A stretch of DNA of 64,000 nucleotides, taken from Pseudomonadales bacterium (GTDB lineage Bacteria > Pseudomonadota > Gammaproteobacteria > Pseudomonadales > UBA5518). Below, piece by piece: positions 36,072 to 46,494 of the stretch. The DNA is taken from the NCBI GenBank assembly GCA_024234165.1, contig JACKOP010000002.1, forward strand, positions 1 to 64,000, written 5' to 3'. Position 1 is the stretch's first letter, and the number at the start of each line of letters is the position of its first letter. The translations under genes were made by a program, and so were the position numbers. The notes under the pieces are model-generated. The model searched no databases. It was not told the DNA's origin and saw nothing but the letters and a program-made list of their open reading frames with translations.

Positions 36072-37079
36072 ATGCCTGAAGCCGCCGACTCCCCCTGCCT
36101 GCTCGAGCTGAGCCAGCTTCGCGTCGACTACCACACGCCAGAAGGCGAAGTGCGCGTGGTACGCGGTATCGATCTCGCAGTTCACGCAGGCGAATTCATC
36201 GGTATCGTGGGCGAATCCGGCAGCGGCAAGTCACAGCTCTTGCTGGCCCTGCTCGGGCTCTCGTCACCGGGCGCGATCCTCGGTGGCTCGATCCGCTACC
36301 GTGGCCAGGAGCTGCTTGGCGCCGGCAACGCCGTGCTCAACCGCATCCGCGGCAACCGCATCGGCATCGTGTTCCAGGACCCGATGACCGCACTGAACCC
36401 CTACCTGACGGTCGGCACCCAGATCACCGAGGTGCTGCGCCTGCACCGCGGCCTGTCACGGCGCGCAGCAAGCACACGCGCTGCCGAGCTGCTCGATGCG
36501 GTGCAGATCAGCGAGCCGCGCCAGCGCCTGCGCCAGTACCCGCACGAGCTCTCGGGCGGCATGCGCCAGCGGGTGATGATCGCGATCGCACTCGCCTGCG
36601 AGCCCGAGATCCTGCTCGCCGACGAGCCGACCACGGCGCTCGACGTGACCGTACAGGCGCAGATCCTGGAGCTGCTGCGCACGTTGCGCACACGCCTTGG
36701 CACGGCGGTGGTGCTGATCACCCACGATCTTGGCATCGTGGCCGAGCTGGCGGATCGCATCGCGGTGATGTACGCCGGGCGCATCGTCGAGGAAGCACCG
36801 ACCGACACCTTGTTCGCCGCCAGCCGCCACCCCTATACCGAGGCGCTCAAGCTCTCGATCCCGCGCATCGACCTGGCGTTGCCGGAACGATTGCCAAGCA
36901 TCGCCGGCGTGCCGCCGAACCCGGCCAGCCTGCCGCCAGGCTGTGCCTTCGCGCCGCGTTGCCGCTACCGCATCGACGCCTGCGAACACGCCGTACCGCC
37001 ACTGGTGGAAGTCGTACCGGGACACCGCAAGGCCTGCATCCGCAACGATATCTGTCTGGGCTCGGGTGAACACGCATGA
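36072..37079 (+). CDS. oppD: Oligopeptide ABC transporter ATP-binding protein OppD
   Basis: 335 residues. Walker A GIVGESGSGKSQLLLALLGL, Q-loop FQDPMTAL, signature LSGGMRQRVMIAIALA, Walker B ILLADEPTTALD and H-loop LITHDLG. The C-terminal oligopeptide domain has the CAFAPRCRYRIDACE cysteine cluster. Eight bp downstream of oppC; overlaps oppF by ATGA. Confidence 0.92.
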   Translation: MPEAADSPCLLELSQLRVDYHTPEGEVRVVRGIDLAVHAGEFIGIVGESGSGKSQLLLALLGLSSPGAILGGSIRYRGQELLGAGNAVLNRIRGNRIGIVFQDPMTALNPYLTVGTQITEVLRLHRGLSRRAASTRAAELLDAVQISEPRQRLRQYPHELSGGMRQRVMIAIALACEPEILLADEPTTALDVTVQAQILELLRTLRTRLGTAVVLITHDLGIVAELADRIAVMYAGRIVEEAPTDTLFAASRHPYTEALKLSIPRIDLALPERLPSIAGVPPNPASLPPGCAFAPRCRYRIDACEHAVPPLVEVVPGHRKACIRNDICLGSGEHA

Positions 37080-38059
37080 GTACGGCAAACGACCCCGTGC
37101 TCGACGTCGAACACCTCTCGGTGCACTACCCCGTGAGCGATGCCCACGGCAGGCGTGCGCTGCTGCACGCGGTCGAGGACGTGAGCTTCAGCGTGGCGCG
37201 CGGGCGCACGCTGGGCATCGTGGGCGAATCGGGCAGCGGCAAGTCGAGCATCGCGCGGGCGCTGCTGCGCCTGGTGCCTGCTGCCGCTGGTGTGGCGCGT
37301 TTCCTGGGGCGCGACCTGCTGGCCTTGCAGGGCAAGGAACTGCAGGCGGCACGACGCCAGTTGCAGATGATCTTCCAGGACCCGCTCGCCTCGCTCGACC
37401 CGCGCATGACGGTCGAGGAGATCATCGGCGAACCCTTGCGCGTGCATCGGCCCACGCAGACCCGCCACGACCGCCGTGCCGCGGTACTGACGATGATGGA
37501 GCGCGTTGGCCTGGCGCGCGAACACCTGCAGCGTTTTCCGCACGAATTCTCCGGCGGCCAGGCGCAACGTATCGGTATCGCGCGGGCACTGATCCTCGAA
37601 CCCGATCTGGTGGTCTGCGACGAACCGCTCTCGGCCCTCGACGTCTCGATCAAGTCGCAGATCAGCAACCTGCTGAAGGACCTGCAACGGGAGTTCGGCC
37701 TCACGCTGCTGTTCATCTCGCACGACCTGGCGTCGGTGCGCTTCAGTTGCGACGAGGTGCTGGTGCTGTACCTGGGGCGCGTCATGGAAATCGCGCCGCG
37801 CGATGAACTGTTCGACCATCCGCGCCATCCGTATACGCGCGCGCTGCTCGAGGCGGTTCCGATCCCCGATCCGCAGGCAGCGCGAGCACGCCGCGTCACG
37901 CTGCTCGAAGGCGAGCTGCCCTCGGCGCTCACACCGCCCTCGGGTTGCGTGTTTCGCACGCGCTGTCCGATCGCGACCGAACGCTGTGCACGCGAGCTGC
38001 CACCGCTGCGCACACTCGGCCCCGCACGGGTTGCCTGCCACTACGCCGACGCGGACTGA
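37076..38059 (+). CDS. oppF: Oligopeptide ABC transporter ATP-binding protein OppF
   Basis: 327 residues: Walker A GIVGESGSGKSSIARALLRL, FQDPLASLDPRM, signature FSGGQAQRIGIARALILEP, Walker B VVCDEPLSALDVSI and H-loop FISHDLASV. The C-terminal Cys cluster is CVFRTRCPIATERC. Last gene of the transporter; a GC hairpin follows before the convergent crotonase. Confidence 0.92.
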   Translation: MSTANDPVLDVEHLSVHYPVSDAHGRRALLHAVEDVSFSVARGRTLGIVGESGSGKSSIARALLRLVPAAAGVARFLGRDLLALQGKELQAARRQLQMIFQDPLASLDPRMTVEEIIGEPLRVHRPTQTRHDRRAAVLTMMERVGLAREHLQRFPHEFSGGQAQRIGIARALILEPDLVVCDEPLSALDVSIKSQISNLLKDLQREFGLTLLFISHDLASVRFSCDEVLVLYLGRVMEIAPRDELFDHPRHPYTRALLEAVPIPDPQAARARRVTLLEGELPSALTPPSGCVFRTRCPIATERCARELPPLRTLGPARVACHYADAD

Positions 38060-38085
38060 ACCGCGCCCATCCGGAAAGTGCCGCA

Positions 38086-38100
38086 GCCCGCAGCGCGGGC
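38086..38100. terminator. Possible hairpin between convergent genes
   Basis: GCCCGC (38086-38091), loop AGC, GCGGGC (38095-38100). It is 27 bp after the oppF stop and just before the stop of the convergent crotonase. There is no T-tract, so the terminator role is uncertain. Confidence 0.35.
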
Positions 38101-38105
38101 GACCC

Positions 38106-38882
38106 TCAGCGTTTCGGATTGGCCGTGAACAGCGCGAACGCTTCCCGCCCTGCCGCAGCCGTGAGATCGCCGTCGGCGGCTCCCGCATCGCCCAGCGGCA
38201 CCGTGTGCGCATAGGCCTGGAACTGGGTCTTGGTGATGTGCAGTGCACCGCCCGGCTTGGCGGCGATGCGTTGCGCCCAGTCGTTCACCGTCGCATCGAG
38301 CGCATCGGGTGCCACCACCCGGTTCAGCATCCCGTAGCGCTCGGCCGCCGGCGCGTCGAACTGCTCGCACAGCAGGATCAGCTCCTTCGCGCGGCAGGCG
38401 CCCACTTCCGCCGCCAGCAGCGGCACCGCACCCCAGCCGAGCGGCACGCCCAGATCGACTTCGGGAACGTGGAACACGGTATCTGCGGCGGCGATCCGCA
38501 GGTCGCAGGCAAGTGCCAGCGCGAGCCCGCCGCCCACCGCATGTCCCTGCAAGCGTGCAATCGTCACCGCCTCGAGCTCCCTGATGGCGCGCAGCGCACG
38601 CGGTCCGAGCTGCGAGATGTAGCGCCGCTCGCGCAGGCTGGTCTTCGTATCACCCATCAGGTGGCCACCCGGCGGGTCCTTGCGATCGGCGCCGGCGCAG
38701 AACGACGCGCCCTTCCCGCCAAGCACGACCACCTTCGTGTCGAAATCGCACTGCAGCGCGGTGAACGCCGCCGTCAGGTCCTCGAGCAGTTGCCCGCTCA
38801 GCGCGTTGCGCCGCTCGGGGCGGTTCAGCCAGACGTGGGCAACCGCTCCCTGCCGTTCCACTGCCAATGTCGCGTATTCCAT
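38106..38882 (-). CDS. Enoyl-CoA hydratase/isomerase family protein
   Basis: 258 residues from ATG at 38882 (AAGGA upstream): MEYATLAVERQGAVAHVWLN, then RPERRNALSGQLLEDL, GKGASFCAGADRKDPPGG, LQGHAVGGGLALALACDLRI and PEVDLGVPLGWG. A typical crotonase, probably hydratase. It marks the left edge of the restriction island. Confidence 0.85.
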   Translation of the reverse strand: MEYATLAVERQGAVAHVWLNRPERRNALSGQLLEDLTAAFTALQCDFDTKVVVLGGKGASFCAGADRKDPPGGHLMGDTKTSLRERRYISQLGPRALRAIRELEAVTIARLQGHAVGGGLALALACDLRIAAADTVFHVPEVDLGVPLGWGAVPLLAAEVGACRAKELILLCEQFDAPAAERYGMLNRVVAPDALDATVNDWAQRIAAKPGGALHITKTQFQAYAHTVPLGDAGAADGDLTAAAGREAFALFTANPKR

Positions 38883-38993
38883 GCCGGTTCCTTCTTTACA
38901 AGACAAGCTGATGTTGTGCCCGCGAGGCGAGATGTCCCGAACTGTACTCGGTGAGCCACCCGGCTGGAAGCAAGCAGTGACGGCACCAGGCGG

Positions 38994-39013
38994 AACGACG
39001 GGGAGCCGTCGTT
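38994..39013 (-). terminator. Candidate terminator hairpin after hsdR
   Basis: AACGACGG and CCGTCGTT form a perfect 8-bp stem with a four-base loop, starting 12 bp past the hsdR stop on the minus strand. No clear T-run follows. The 143-bp spacer to the crotonase gene (38883-39025) shows nothing else. Confidence 0.45.
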
Positions 39014-39025
39014 TCGACCATGGCA

Positions 39026-42000
39026 TCACCCCAGCCCGAAATACCGCTCGAAGAACGCAGCCAGCCTGTCAAGCACGGTCTGCTTCTTCGCCGCATGGTT
39101 GTTGTTCTTCGCGAACCGCGACACCGGCGGCAGAATCTTCGTGATGGCCGTGCCCGTGGTCGGGATCGCGCCATCGCGGAAGGCATTGTCGACGAATGCC
39201 TTCGTCTCGTCGGCGTTCAAACCCTCGTCGGCAATGATCCGCTCGAGCTCCTCGGCTTTCTTCCGAGCGACGAAGGCCTGCCATTCCGCATCCACCCTGG
39301 CTGTCGTCGAAACGGAATCCACGAACTGCTCGATGAGGTCCTTCTTGTTGCGCAGTGACGGACTGGAACTGACAGCACGCTCGATGGTCGCGCGGATCTC
39401 CCTGTCCTTGGCGGTGCCCCTGGCCCTGATGTAGCGCTCGACCAGCATCAGGATGTAATCGACGTTGATCTCGACCTGCTTGATCAGCTCGATCTCGAAC
39501 ACCACGTCGTCGTTGATCGCTTCCTTCTCGGCCTCGTTCACGCTGCGGAATTCGGCGTAGAGGTTCAGGTACAGGCTTTGGTAGTCCTGAAAATCCCGCT
39601 CGCTGAGGATCTCGTTGCCCGCGAAGTCGTCGAAGGCCGTGAGGATGTTCTTCAGCCGCAGGATGGAGCCGAACAGCTTGATGAACGCCTTCTGCGCCGC
39701 CTCGCCGGTGATAGCCGTATCGAGCGGGAACAGCGCCACGAGTTCCGCAACCTTCTTCTGGTATTCGGCGTAGTAGTCCGCATAGGGCTTGAGCAGCACG
39801 ATGCCCTGGGCGTCCTTGTTGCCGAACAGCGCCAGTGCGTCGTTGGTGGCCTGCTCCAGATCGCGGAAGGAGACGATGTTGCCGTAGGTCTTGACCGAAT
39901 TGAGGATGCGGTTGGTGCGCGAATACGCTTGGATCAGCCCGTGTGCCCGCAGGTTCTTGTCCACCCACAGCGTGTTGAGTGTGGTGGCGTCGAAGCCGGT
40001 GAGGAACATGTTGACCACGATCACGAGGTCCAGCTCGCGGTTCCTCAGCCGCTGCGACAGATCCTTGTAGTAGTTCTGGAACCTGTCGGCGCTGGTGTCG
40101 AAGTTGGTGGCGAACAGGCCGTTGTAGTCGCGGATCGCCGCATCGAGGAAATCGCGCGAGCCTTGATCCAGCCCCTCGGTTTCAAACTCCTCTTCTTCGA
40201 GCAGGCCATCGACATCCTCGTTGACGGCGAAGCTGTAGATCAGGCCGATCTTCAGTCGTTGCGCAGGCGGGATGTCCTTTTGCTGATTGGCGAACTCCGT
40301 GTAGTAGCGTTTCGCCGCGTCGATGGACGCCGTGGCGAACAGCGAATTGAAGCCATTGAGCCGTTTGCCGCCATGGCGATAGAAGGCGGAACGCTTGGTC
40401 TTCTGATCGAAGTGCTCGCGGATGTAGCCCGCGACCTGCGTTATGCGCTCCGGCGCGAGCAGCGCCCGCTCCGTGTCGATGGCCGACACCTGCTTGTCGG
40501 CGACGTGAGGCGCGGTCTTGATGGTGTTGATGTAATCGATGCGGAACGGCAGCACGTTCCTGTCGTTGATGGCATCGACAATCGTGTAGGTGTGCAGCCT
40601 GTCGCCGAAGGCCTGTTCGGTGGTGCGCAGCTTCGGGTTGCCGCCCGTGCCCGCGTTGTCGGCAAAGATCGGCGTGCCGGTGAAGCCGAACAGGTGGTAG
40701 CGCTTGAAAGCTCGGGTGATCTCCGCGTGCATGTCGCCGAACTGGCTGCGGTGGCATTCGTCGAAGATCACGACGACGTGCGCGTCGTAGACAGGGTGTT
40801 TCCGGTTCCTGGCGACGAAGCGGGAGAGCTTCTGGATGGTGGTGATGATGATGCGTGCGTTGGCATCTTCCAGCTGCTTCTGCAGCACCGCCGTCGAGGT
40901 GTTGGAATTGGCCGCGCCTTTCTCGAAGCGTTCGTATTCGCGCATGGTCTGATAGTCCAGATCCTTGCGGTCCACCACGAACAGCACCTTGTCGATCTCC
41001 GGCAGGCCGCGCGCCAGTTGTGCGGCCTTGAAGCTGGTCAGCGTCTTGCCGCTGCCGGTGGTGTGCCAGATGGTGCCGCCCGCCGCCAGCGTGCCCAGTT
41101 GCCGATGATTGGTGGCCGTATTGATGCGTTGCAGGATGCGTTCGGCCGCGACGATCTGGTAGGGCCGCATCACGAGGAGCTTGCGGTCCACGTCGAACAC
41201 GCAATAGCGGGTGAGGATGTTCAGCAGCGCGTGTTTGGCGAAGAAGGTTCGGGTGAAATCCGCCAGCTCGGTGATCGGCTGGTTCTTCGCGTCGGCCCAC
41301 CAGCTGGTGAAGGCAAAGCTGTTGGCAGTCTTCCTGCGATCGCGCTTGCTGCGTTGTTCGGCCAGGTGGCCATCGCGCACGGTGTTGCTGTAGTACTTGG
41401 TCAGCGTGCCGTTGCTGATGACGAACAGTTGCACGTATTCGAACAGGCCAGAACCGGCCCAGAAGCTGTCGCGCTGGTAGCGGTCGATCTGGTTGAACGC
41501 TTCGCGGATGTCCACGCCCCGGCGCTTCAGCTCGATGTGCACCATCGGCAGGCCGTTGACGAGCACGGTCACGTCGTAACGGTTGGCGCGCATGCCTTCG
41601 ACTTCGTACTGGTTGATGACCTGCAGGCGGTTGTTGTGGATGCTCTGCTTGTCGATCAGGTAGATGTTCTTGGTGCTGCCGTCGTCGCGCTTCAGAACCT
41701 GGACATGGTCTTCCTGGATGCGCGCGGTTTTCTCGACGATGCCGTCGTTGCTGCCTGCGATCTTCTCGCTGAAGAACGCTTTCCATTCGGTATCGCTGAA
41801 CGTGATCCTGTTCAGTGCCTCCAGCTGGCGGCGCAGGTTGACGATGAGATCGGCTTCGCTGCCGATGCGCAGATACTCGTAGGCCTGCACCTGCAGGCGT
41901 TCGATCAAGTCCCGTTCGAGCGCCGCTTCGGACTGGTAGCGCTCCTCGCGCGCCTCGTCCGGGCGCACGAACTCCGCGACGACGGTGCTTTCGCTGGAAA

Positions 42001-42043
42001 GCGCGATCGGCTCGTAGCGGCAAGACTTGGGATCCTGGCTCAT
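39026..42043 (-). CDS. hsdR: Type I restriction endonuclease subunit R
   Basis: 1005 residues. The N-terminal nuclease region includes LPMVHIELKRRGVDIREAFN (ExK of PD-(D/E)xK). The translocase follows: Walker A HTTGSGKTLTSFKAAQLA, DEAD-type VVIFDECHRSQFGD and LFGFTGTPIFADN. The C-terminus is helical, for HsdM/S contact. The ATG at 42043 overlaps the AAA gene stop (ATGA). With HsdM and HsdS it would cleave unmodified DNA after ATP-driven translocation. A second, damaged copy of its first 40 codons lies at 43283-43405. Confidence 0.93.
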   Translation of the reverse strand: MSQDPKSCRYEPIALSSESTVVAEFVRPDEAREERYQSEAALERDLIERLQVQAYEYLRIGSEADLIVNLRRQLEALNRITFSDTEWKAFFSEKIAGSNDGIVEKTARIQEDHVQVLKRDDGSTKNIYLIDKQSIHNNRLQVINQYEVEGMRANRYDVTVLVNGLPMVHIELKRRGVDIREAFNQIDRYQRDSFWAGSGLFEYVQLFVISNGTLTKYYSNTVRDGHLAEQRSKRDRRKTANSFAFTSWWADAKNQPITELADFTRTFFAKHALLNILTRYCVFDVDRKLLVMRPYQIVAAERILQRINTATNHRQLGTLAAGGTIWHTTGSGKTLTSFKAAQLARGLPEIDKVLFVVDRKDLDYQTMREYERFEKGAANSNTSTAVLQKQLEDANARIIITTIQKLSRFVARNRKHPVYDAHVVVIFDECHRSQFGDMHAEITRAFKRYHLFGFTGTPIFADNAGTGGNPKLRTTEQAFGDRLHTYTIVDAINDRNVLPFRIDYINTIKTAPHVADKQVSAIDTERALLAPERITQVAGYIREHFDQKTKRSAFYRHGGKRLNGFNSLFATASIDAAKRYYTEFANQQKDIPPAQRLKIGLIYSFAVNEDVDGLLEEEEFETEGLDQGSRDFLDAAIRDYNGLFATNFDTSADRFQNYYKDLSQRLRNRELDLVIVVNMFLTGFDATTLNTLWVDKNLRAHGLIQAYSRTNRILNSVKTYGNIVSFRDLEQATNDALALFGNKDAQGIVLLKPYADYYAEYQKKVAELVALFPLDTAITGEAAQKAFIKLFGSILRLKNILTAFDDFAGNEILSERDFQDYQSLYLNLYAEFRSVNEAEKEAINDDVVFEIELIKQVEINVDYILMLVERYIRARGTAKDREIRATIERAVSSSPSLRNKKDLIEQFVDSVSTTARVDAEWQAFVARKKAEELERIIADEGLNADETKAFVDNAFRDGAIPTTGTAITKILPPVSRFAKNNNHAAKKQTVLDRLAAFFERYFGLG

Positions 42044-43239
42044 GCCGCCACCCAATGCGCAACCGGCTGCATCAGGAAATCCTCCAGTGCGATACCGTCT
42101 CCACCCACCCGCAGGGTGCGTTGCGGCCGGAAGGCCTGCACGAAGGCCGCCGTACCCGCGTGCGCCTGGGGCGCGCGGCCGCTTTTTACCTCGATGGCGG
42201 TGAGCATGCGCCCGGTCTGCACGACAAAATCCACCTCGTGGTTGCGCTCGCGCCAGTAGTGCAGCGTGCACTCGCCGCGCAGGGTGGCATTGGCCAGGTG
42301 CGCGCCCACCGCCGATTCCACCAGCCGCCCCCAGAACTCGCGGTCGGTGCGCGCCGTCTCCAGCGTGTAGCCGCTGGTCGCCGTCATCAGCGCCGTATTG
42401 AGCACCTGCAGCTTGGGGCTGGAGCCACGGCTGCGTGCCACGTCGCCTGCGTACTTCGGCAGGCCGCAGACCATGCCCGCACCCGCCAGCAGTTCCAGGT
42501 AGTGGGCCAGCGTGGTGGTGTTGCCGGCATCCTGTAACTGCCCCAGCATCTTGGTGTAAGACAACACCTGCCCGGAATAGCGGCAGGCCAGCTCGAACAG
42601 ACGGCGCAGCAAGGCGGGCTTGTCGACGCGCGTGAGCAACAACACGTCACGCGAGATCGAAGTCTCGATCAGGCTGTCGAGGACGTAGCGCGACCAGCGC
42701 TGCGGCTCGCCGATCAACGGCGCGGCACCGGGATAGCCACCATGGAACACATACTCGTCCAGCGACCAGCCAAAGGCGGCGCGCATCTCCGCGAGCGACC
42801 AATGCGATACCGCGAGAGTTTCGAAGCGCCCGGCCAGGCTTTCGGTCAGGCCCTGGGCGATCAAGAGCGGCGCAGAGCCGAGCACCACCACCTTGAGAGG
42901 CCGCCTGGCGCGCGTGTCCTCATCCCACAAACGCTTAACCGTTTCCGACCAGCCCGGGATCTTCTGGATCTCGTCCAGTACCAGCACAGCCCCCTCCGGA
43001 CCGACGATGGACAGACGTGCCGCCTCCCACTGCTGGGCGATCCAGTCGGTGCCGCGCAGCGTGGGCTCATCCGCGCTCGCCTGACGCACCGGCATGGCCA
43101 GCCGCTCGGTGGCCTGCTGCACCAGAGTGGACTTGCCCGCCTGACGCGGCCCGGCCACCACCTGGATGAAGCGTCGCGGCTCATTCAGGCGCGCCGTCAG
43201 TACGGCCACCTGCGGACGCTGAAAAGAGAGGCTGTTCAT
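42040..43239 (-). CDS. AAA ATPase with DUF4143 domain
   Basis: 399 residues: Walker A VVAGPRQAGKSTLVQQA, Walker B AVLVLDEIQKIPGWSETVKRL, sensor-like VVVLGSAPLL, then the DUF4143 half with FWGRLVESAVGAHLANA and YWRERNHEVDFVVQTGRMLTAIEVKSG, a PD-(D/E)xK-like C-terminal signature. Function of the family is unclear; these genes are common as solitary mobile-like cargo. It has its own AT-rich promoter and palindromes, and sits between an hsdR 5' remnant and hsdR, so it is a later insertion into the operon. Confidence 0.88.
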   Translation of the reverse strand: MNSLSFQRPQVAVLTARLNEPRRFIQVVAGPRQAGKSTLVQQATERLAMPVRQASADEPTLRGTDWIAQQWEAARLSIVGPEGAVLVLDEIQKIPGWSETVKRLWDEDTRARRPLKVVVLGSAPLLIAQGLTESLAGRFETLAVSHWSLAEMRAAFGWSLDEYVFHGGYPGAAPLIGEPQRWSRYVLDSLIETSISRDVLLLTRVDKPALLRRLFELACRYSGQVLSYTKMLGQLQDAGNTTTLAHYLELLAGAGMVCGLPKYAGDVARSRGSSPKLQVLNTALMTATSGYTLETARTDREFWGRLVESAVGAHLANATLRGECTLHYWRERNHEVDFVVQTGRMLTAIEVKSGRAPQAHAGTAAFVQAFRPQRTLRVGGDGIALEDFLMQPVAHWVAA

Positions 43240-43243
43240 AATG

Positions 43244-43272
43244 TTGAGTATATTTACTCAACGTATTGAGTA
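43244..43272. promoter_or_regulatory. Triple half-site operator upstream of the AAA gene
   Basis: TTGAGTA (43244-43250), TATT, TACTCAA (43255-43261), CGTA, TTGAGTA (43266-43272): three alternating half-sites with 4-bp spacers. Five bp upstream of the AAA start codon and AT-rich in a GC-rich setting. Likely a binding site overlapping the promoter, perhaps for autoregulation. Confidence 0.6.
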
Positions 43273-43282
43273 AAACAAGCTG

Positions 43283-43405
43283 TGCCGCCTCGGACTGCTA
43301 GCGTTCCTCGCGCGCCTCGTGCGGGCGCACGAACTCCGCGACGCCAGTGCTTTCGCTGGAAAGGGCGATCGGTTCGTAGCGGGAGGGCGCGTGCGCTTCG
43401 TTCAT
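43283..43405 (-). pseudogene. hsdR 5'-end remnant
   Basis: Translation MNEAHAPSRYEPIALSSEST, then GVAEFVRPHEAREER, stop TAG (43298-43300), QSEAA matches HsdR residues from RYEPIALSSEST to YQSEAA nearly perfectly, with Tyr changed to a stop. Its ATG overlaps the stop of the antitoxin-like gene (ATGA 43402-43405), the same coupling used elsewhere in this operon, so it marks the original hsdR start before the AAA gene arrived. Confidence 0.85.
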
Positions 43406-43590
43406 GCGGGATGCATGGTCTTTCGCAATTGCTCGGCCGGGATGCGGACCAGTTTGCCGTCCTGAACCACCACGATGGCGGTGTTGGTCTGTACGGCGGC
43501 CTGGCGCGCCAGTTCCGCCGCACGCTGCAAGGCGGCCAGCGATGCGCGCAGATCCGGGTTTTTGGCCTTGCCGAGTTCCTGTTGGGTCAT
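43402..43590 (-). CDS. Small antitoxin-like protein paired with zeta toxin
   Basis: 62 residues, MTQQELGKAKNPDLRASLAA, then ALQRAAELARQAAVQTNTAI and VVVQDGKLVRIPAEQLRK. Small, helical, with no named domain that I can assign; the last part resembles short proteins found next to zeta-type kinases. The start overlaps the zeta stop (ATGA). The order toxin then partner is the reverse of epsilon-zeta, and the antitoxin role is inference from position and size. Confidence 0.65.
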   Translation of the reverse strand: MTQQELGKAKNPDLRASLAALQRAAELARQAAVQTNTAIVVVQDGKLVRIPAEQLRKTMHPA

Positions 43591-44119
43591 GTGTTTTCTC
43601 CCCACTCCAGCATCACGGGCGTGCTACCGGAATTGTCGTAAAGCGCCCAGTCATCCACGGCGTCGCGATAGTAATCATGAAAGTTCTTCAAGCCTGTGGC
43701 AAAGCGGCGCCGGATGACGGCTTCCGGGATATCGTGTCCGCCTTGATGTACGCGCTCCGCAACGCGGGCGATGGCGATTTCGACGTTGGGCAGACTCAGG
43801 AAAAACAGACTGACCCGATAGCCCTGGGCGCGCCATTGCGCGATGTGGCGCAGATAGCCGATCCCCGCAAGCGTGGTCTCGAAAGCGAAATTTTCGCCGC
43901 GCTTTGCGCAGTGCTCGATTTCTTCCAGCATCAGCCGGCCGGCCTTGATGGCGGCGGTCTCCGGAGCGAATGGAGCCAGCCCGGCGGCGATCAGATCGGC
44001 ATTGATGAAGCGCGGCAATTGCGCCTCGGCGGGCAGGAAGGAACGGGCAAACGTGGTTTTGCCTGCGCCGTTGGGGCCGGCAATGATGATGATCTTCCTG
44101 TTTGCGGTATCGATCGGCG

Positions 44120-44123
<4 letters not shown>
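43587..44123 (-). CDS. Zeta toxin family protein
   Basis: 178 residues: Walker A IIIIAGPNGAGKTTFARSFL, then PRFINADLIAAGLAPFAPE, FAFETTLAG and RVSLFFLSLPNVEIAIARV. Zeta/PezT-type kinases phosphorylate UDP-N-acetylglucosamine; this shorter branch is often annotated as zeta toxin. Coupled by ATGA to hsdS upstream and to the small gene downstream, an unusual place for a toxin-type gene. Confidence 0.85.
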
Positions 44124-45447
<1,324 letters not shown>

Positions 45448-45451
<4 letters not shown>

Positions 45452-46494
45452 GGCTGTTTCTCCAGCACTTCCCAGTACCCGCCTTTGTCCGGGCCGACGC
45501 GTTTGATGGTGCCCGCAGCGCGCAGCTTGTTCATTGCACCTCGCACCTGGTTTTCCGTCAGGCCCAGCAATCGGGCCAATTCCTGACGGCCGATTGAGGG
45601 CTCATGTGCCAGTGCCACAAGAATTTTCTGGTGGTTTTCTGGTGGTCTTCTGGTGGTTTTCTGGTGGTTTTCTGGTGCATGGAAGATCAGCATGTCGCGG
45701 TTTTTCAGGACATTCCTTTCGCCAAACAGCAGGTTGCCAAAAAAACGGCTCAGGTATTCCGTGGTTTCTTCGATGTCGTATTCCAGATTTTTGTAATTGG
45801 CGCGTACCAGTGCATTGCAAAAATAAAGCGCGTTTTCTTCAAACAGTGCATTGTCGGCCCTGAATCCAAGCGCCCGCAGATATTTGACAAGAAACACGGC
45901 TGTGGTACGGGTATTGCCTTCGCCGAAGGGGTGGATCTGCCAGATGCCGGAAATGAATCTGGCGATATGCGCCGCCGCTGCTTTTTTCGACAGGCCCCGA
46001 TAGGAGAATTTCTTTTCCTGCGCAAAATCGTAATCCAGCGTTTCGCGCAGATTGAGCGCGCTGCCATAGTGCACGGTGTCGCCGTTCAGAATCGGCTCTG
46101 CCTTGGTGATGTCGTAGTCGCGGAGATGTCCTGCTGTTCTTGCGTCCAGAATTCCCGTGAAAAGATGTTTGTGTATGGCGACATATTCGGCGGGGCTGAG
46201 CGTGAAGGCGTTTTTGCTGAGCAGCTTGTTGATGCGGGATGAAACTTCATCCGCCTCACGCTCGTCCTGCTCGCCAGGTGTTTTGGGCGGGTGTTGTCGG
46301 TAATAGGCCGCGATCTGCTTTTCCGCCTCTTCGACGGAAATTTTCCCTTCGATATTGTCTGTGGCGATCTTGATGAGGTATCGGGATGGCGTGAGGCCGT
46401 CCACCTGCTGCAGGCCGATGGCAACGCGCCAGTTTTCCGCCTTCTGGCGTTTGTCCGGGTCGCCGATTTTCTTGTATTTTCCGAATTCGTTCAT
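45448..46494 (-). CDS. Fic family protein (probable AMPylase) with winged-helix C-terminus
   Basis: 348 residues. The inhibitory motif TDNIEG (about 45-50) fits (S/T)xxxE(G/N) placed N-terminal to the Fic core, a class II arrangement. The Fic motif is HPFGEGNTRT (about 188-197), a variant of HPFxEGNGR. The C-terminus reads SIGRQELARLLGLTENQVRG, then AMNKLRAAGTI, a winged helix. An 11-bp tandem repeat encodes PENHQK repeats just before it. Start overlaps the hsdM stop, end overlaps the hsdS start, so it is co-translated with the methylation machinery. Confidence 0.88.
45624..45678. repeat. 11-bp tandem repeat in fic
   Basis: Five copies of TTTTCTGGTGG (third with one change, last ending C) in the coding region before the winged helix. 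Eleven is not a multiple of three, so slippage would remove the C-terminal domain. Confidence 0.93.

Noticed and set aside
38883..39025. Second attachment site for the restriction island
   Set aside because: No copy of the tRNA-Arg 3' end was found in this spacer.
39578..42259. 893-codon open frame on the plus strand opposite hsdR
   Set aside because: It is the antisense shadow of a strongly conserved HsdR; its translation has biased Arg/Val/Leu-rich text and no domain.
43254..43523. 89-codon minus-strand frame over the hsdR remnant
   Set aside because: It is the frame-shifted reading of the remnant and the antitoxin-like gene, not a separate gene.
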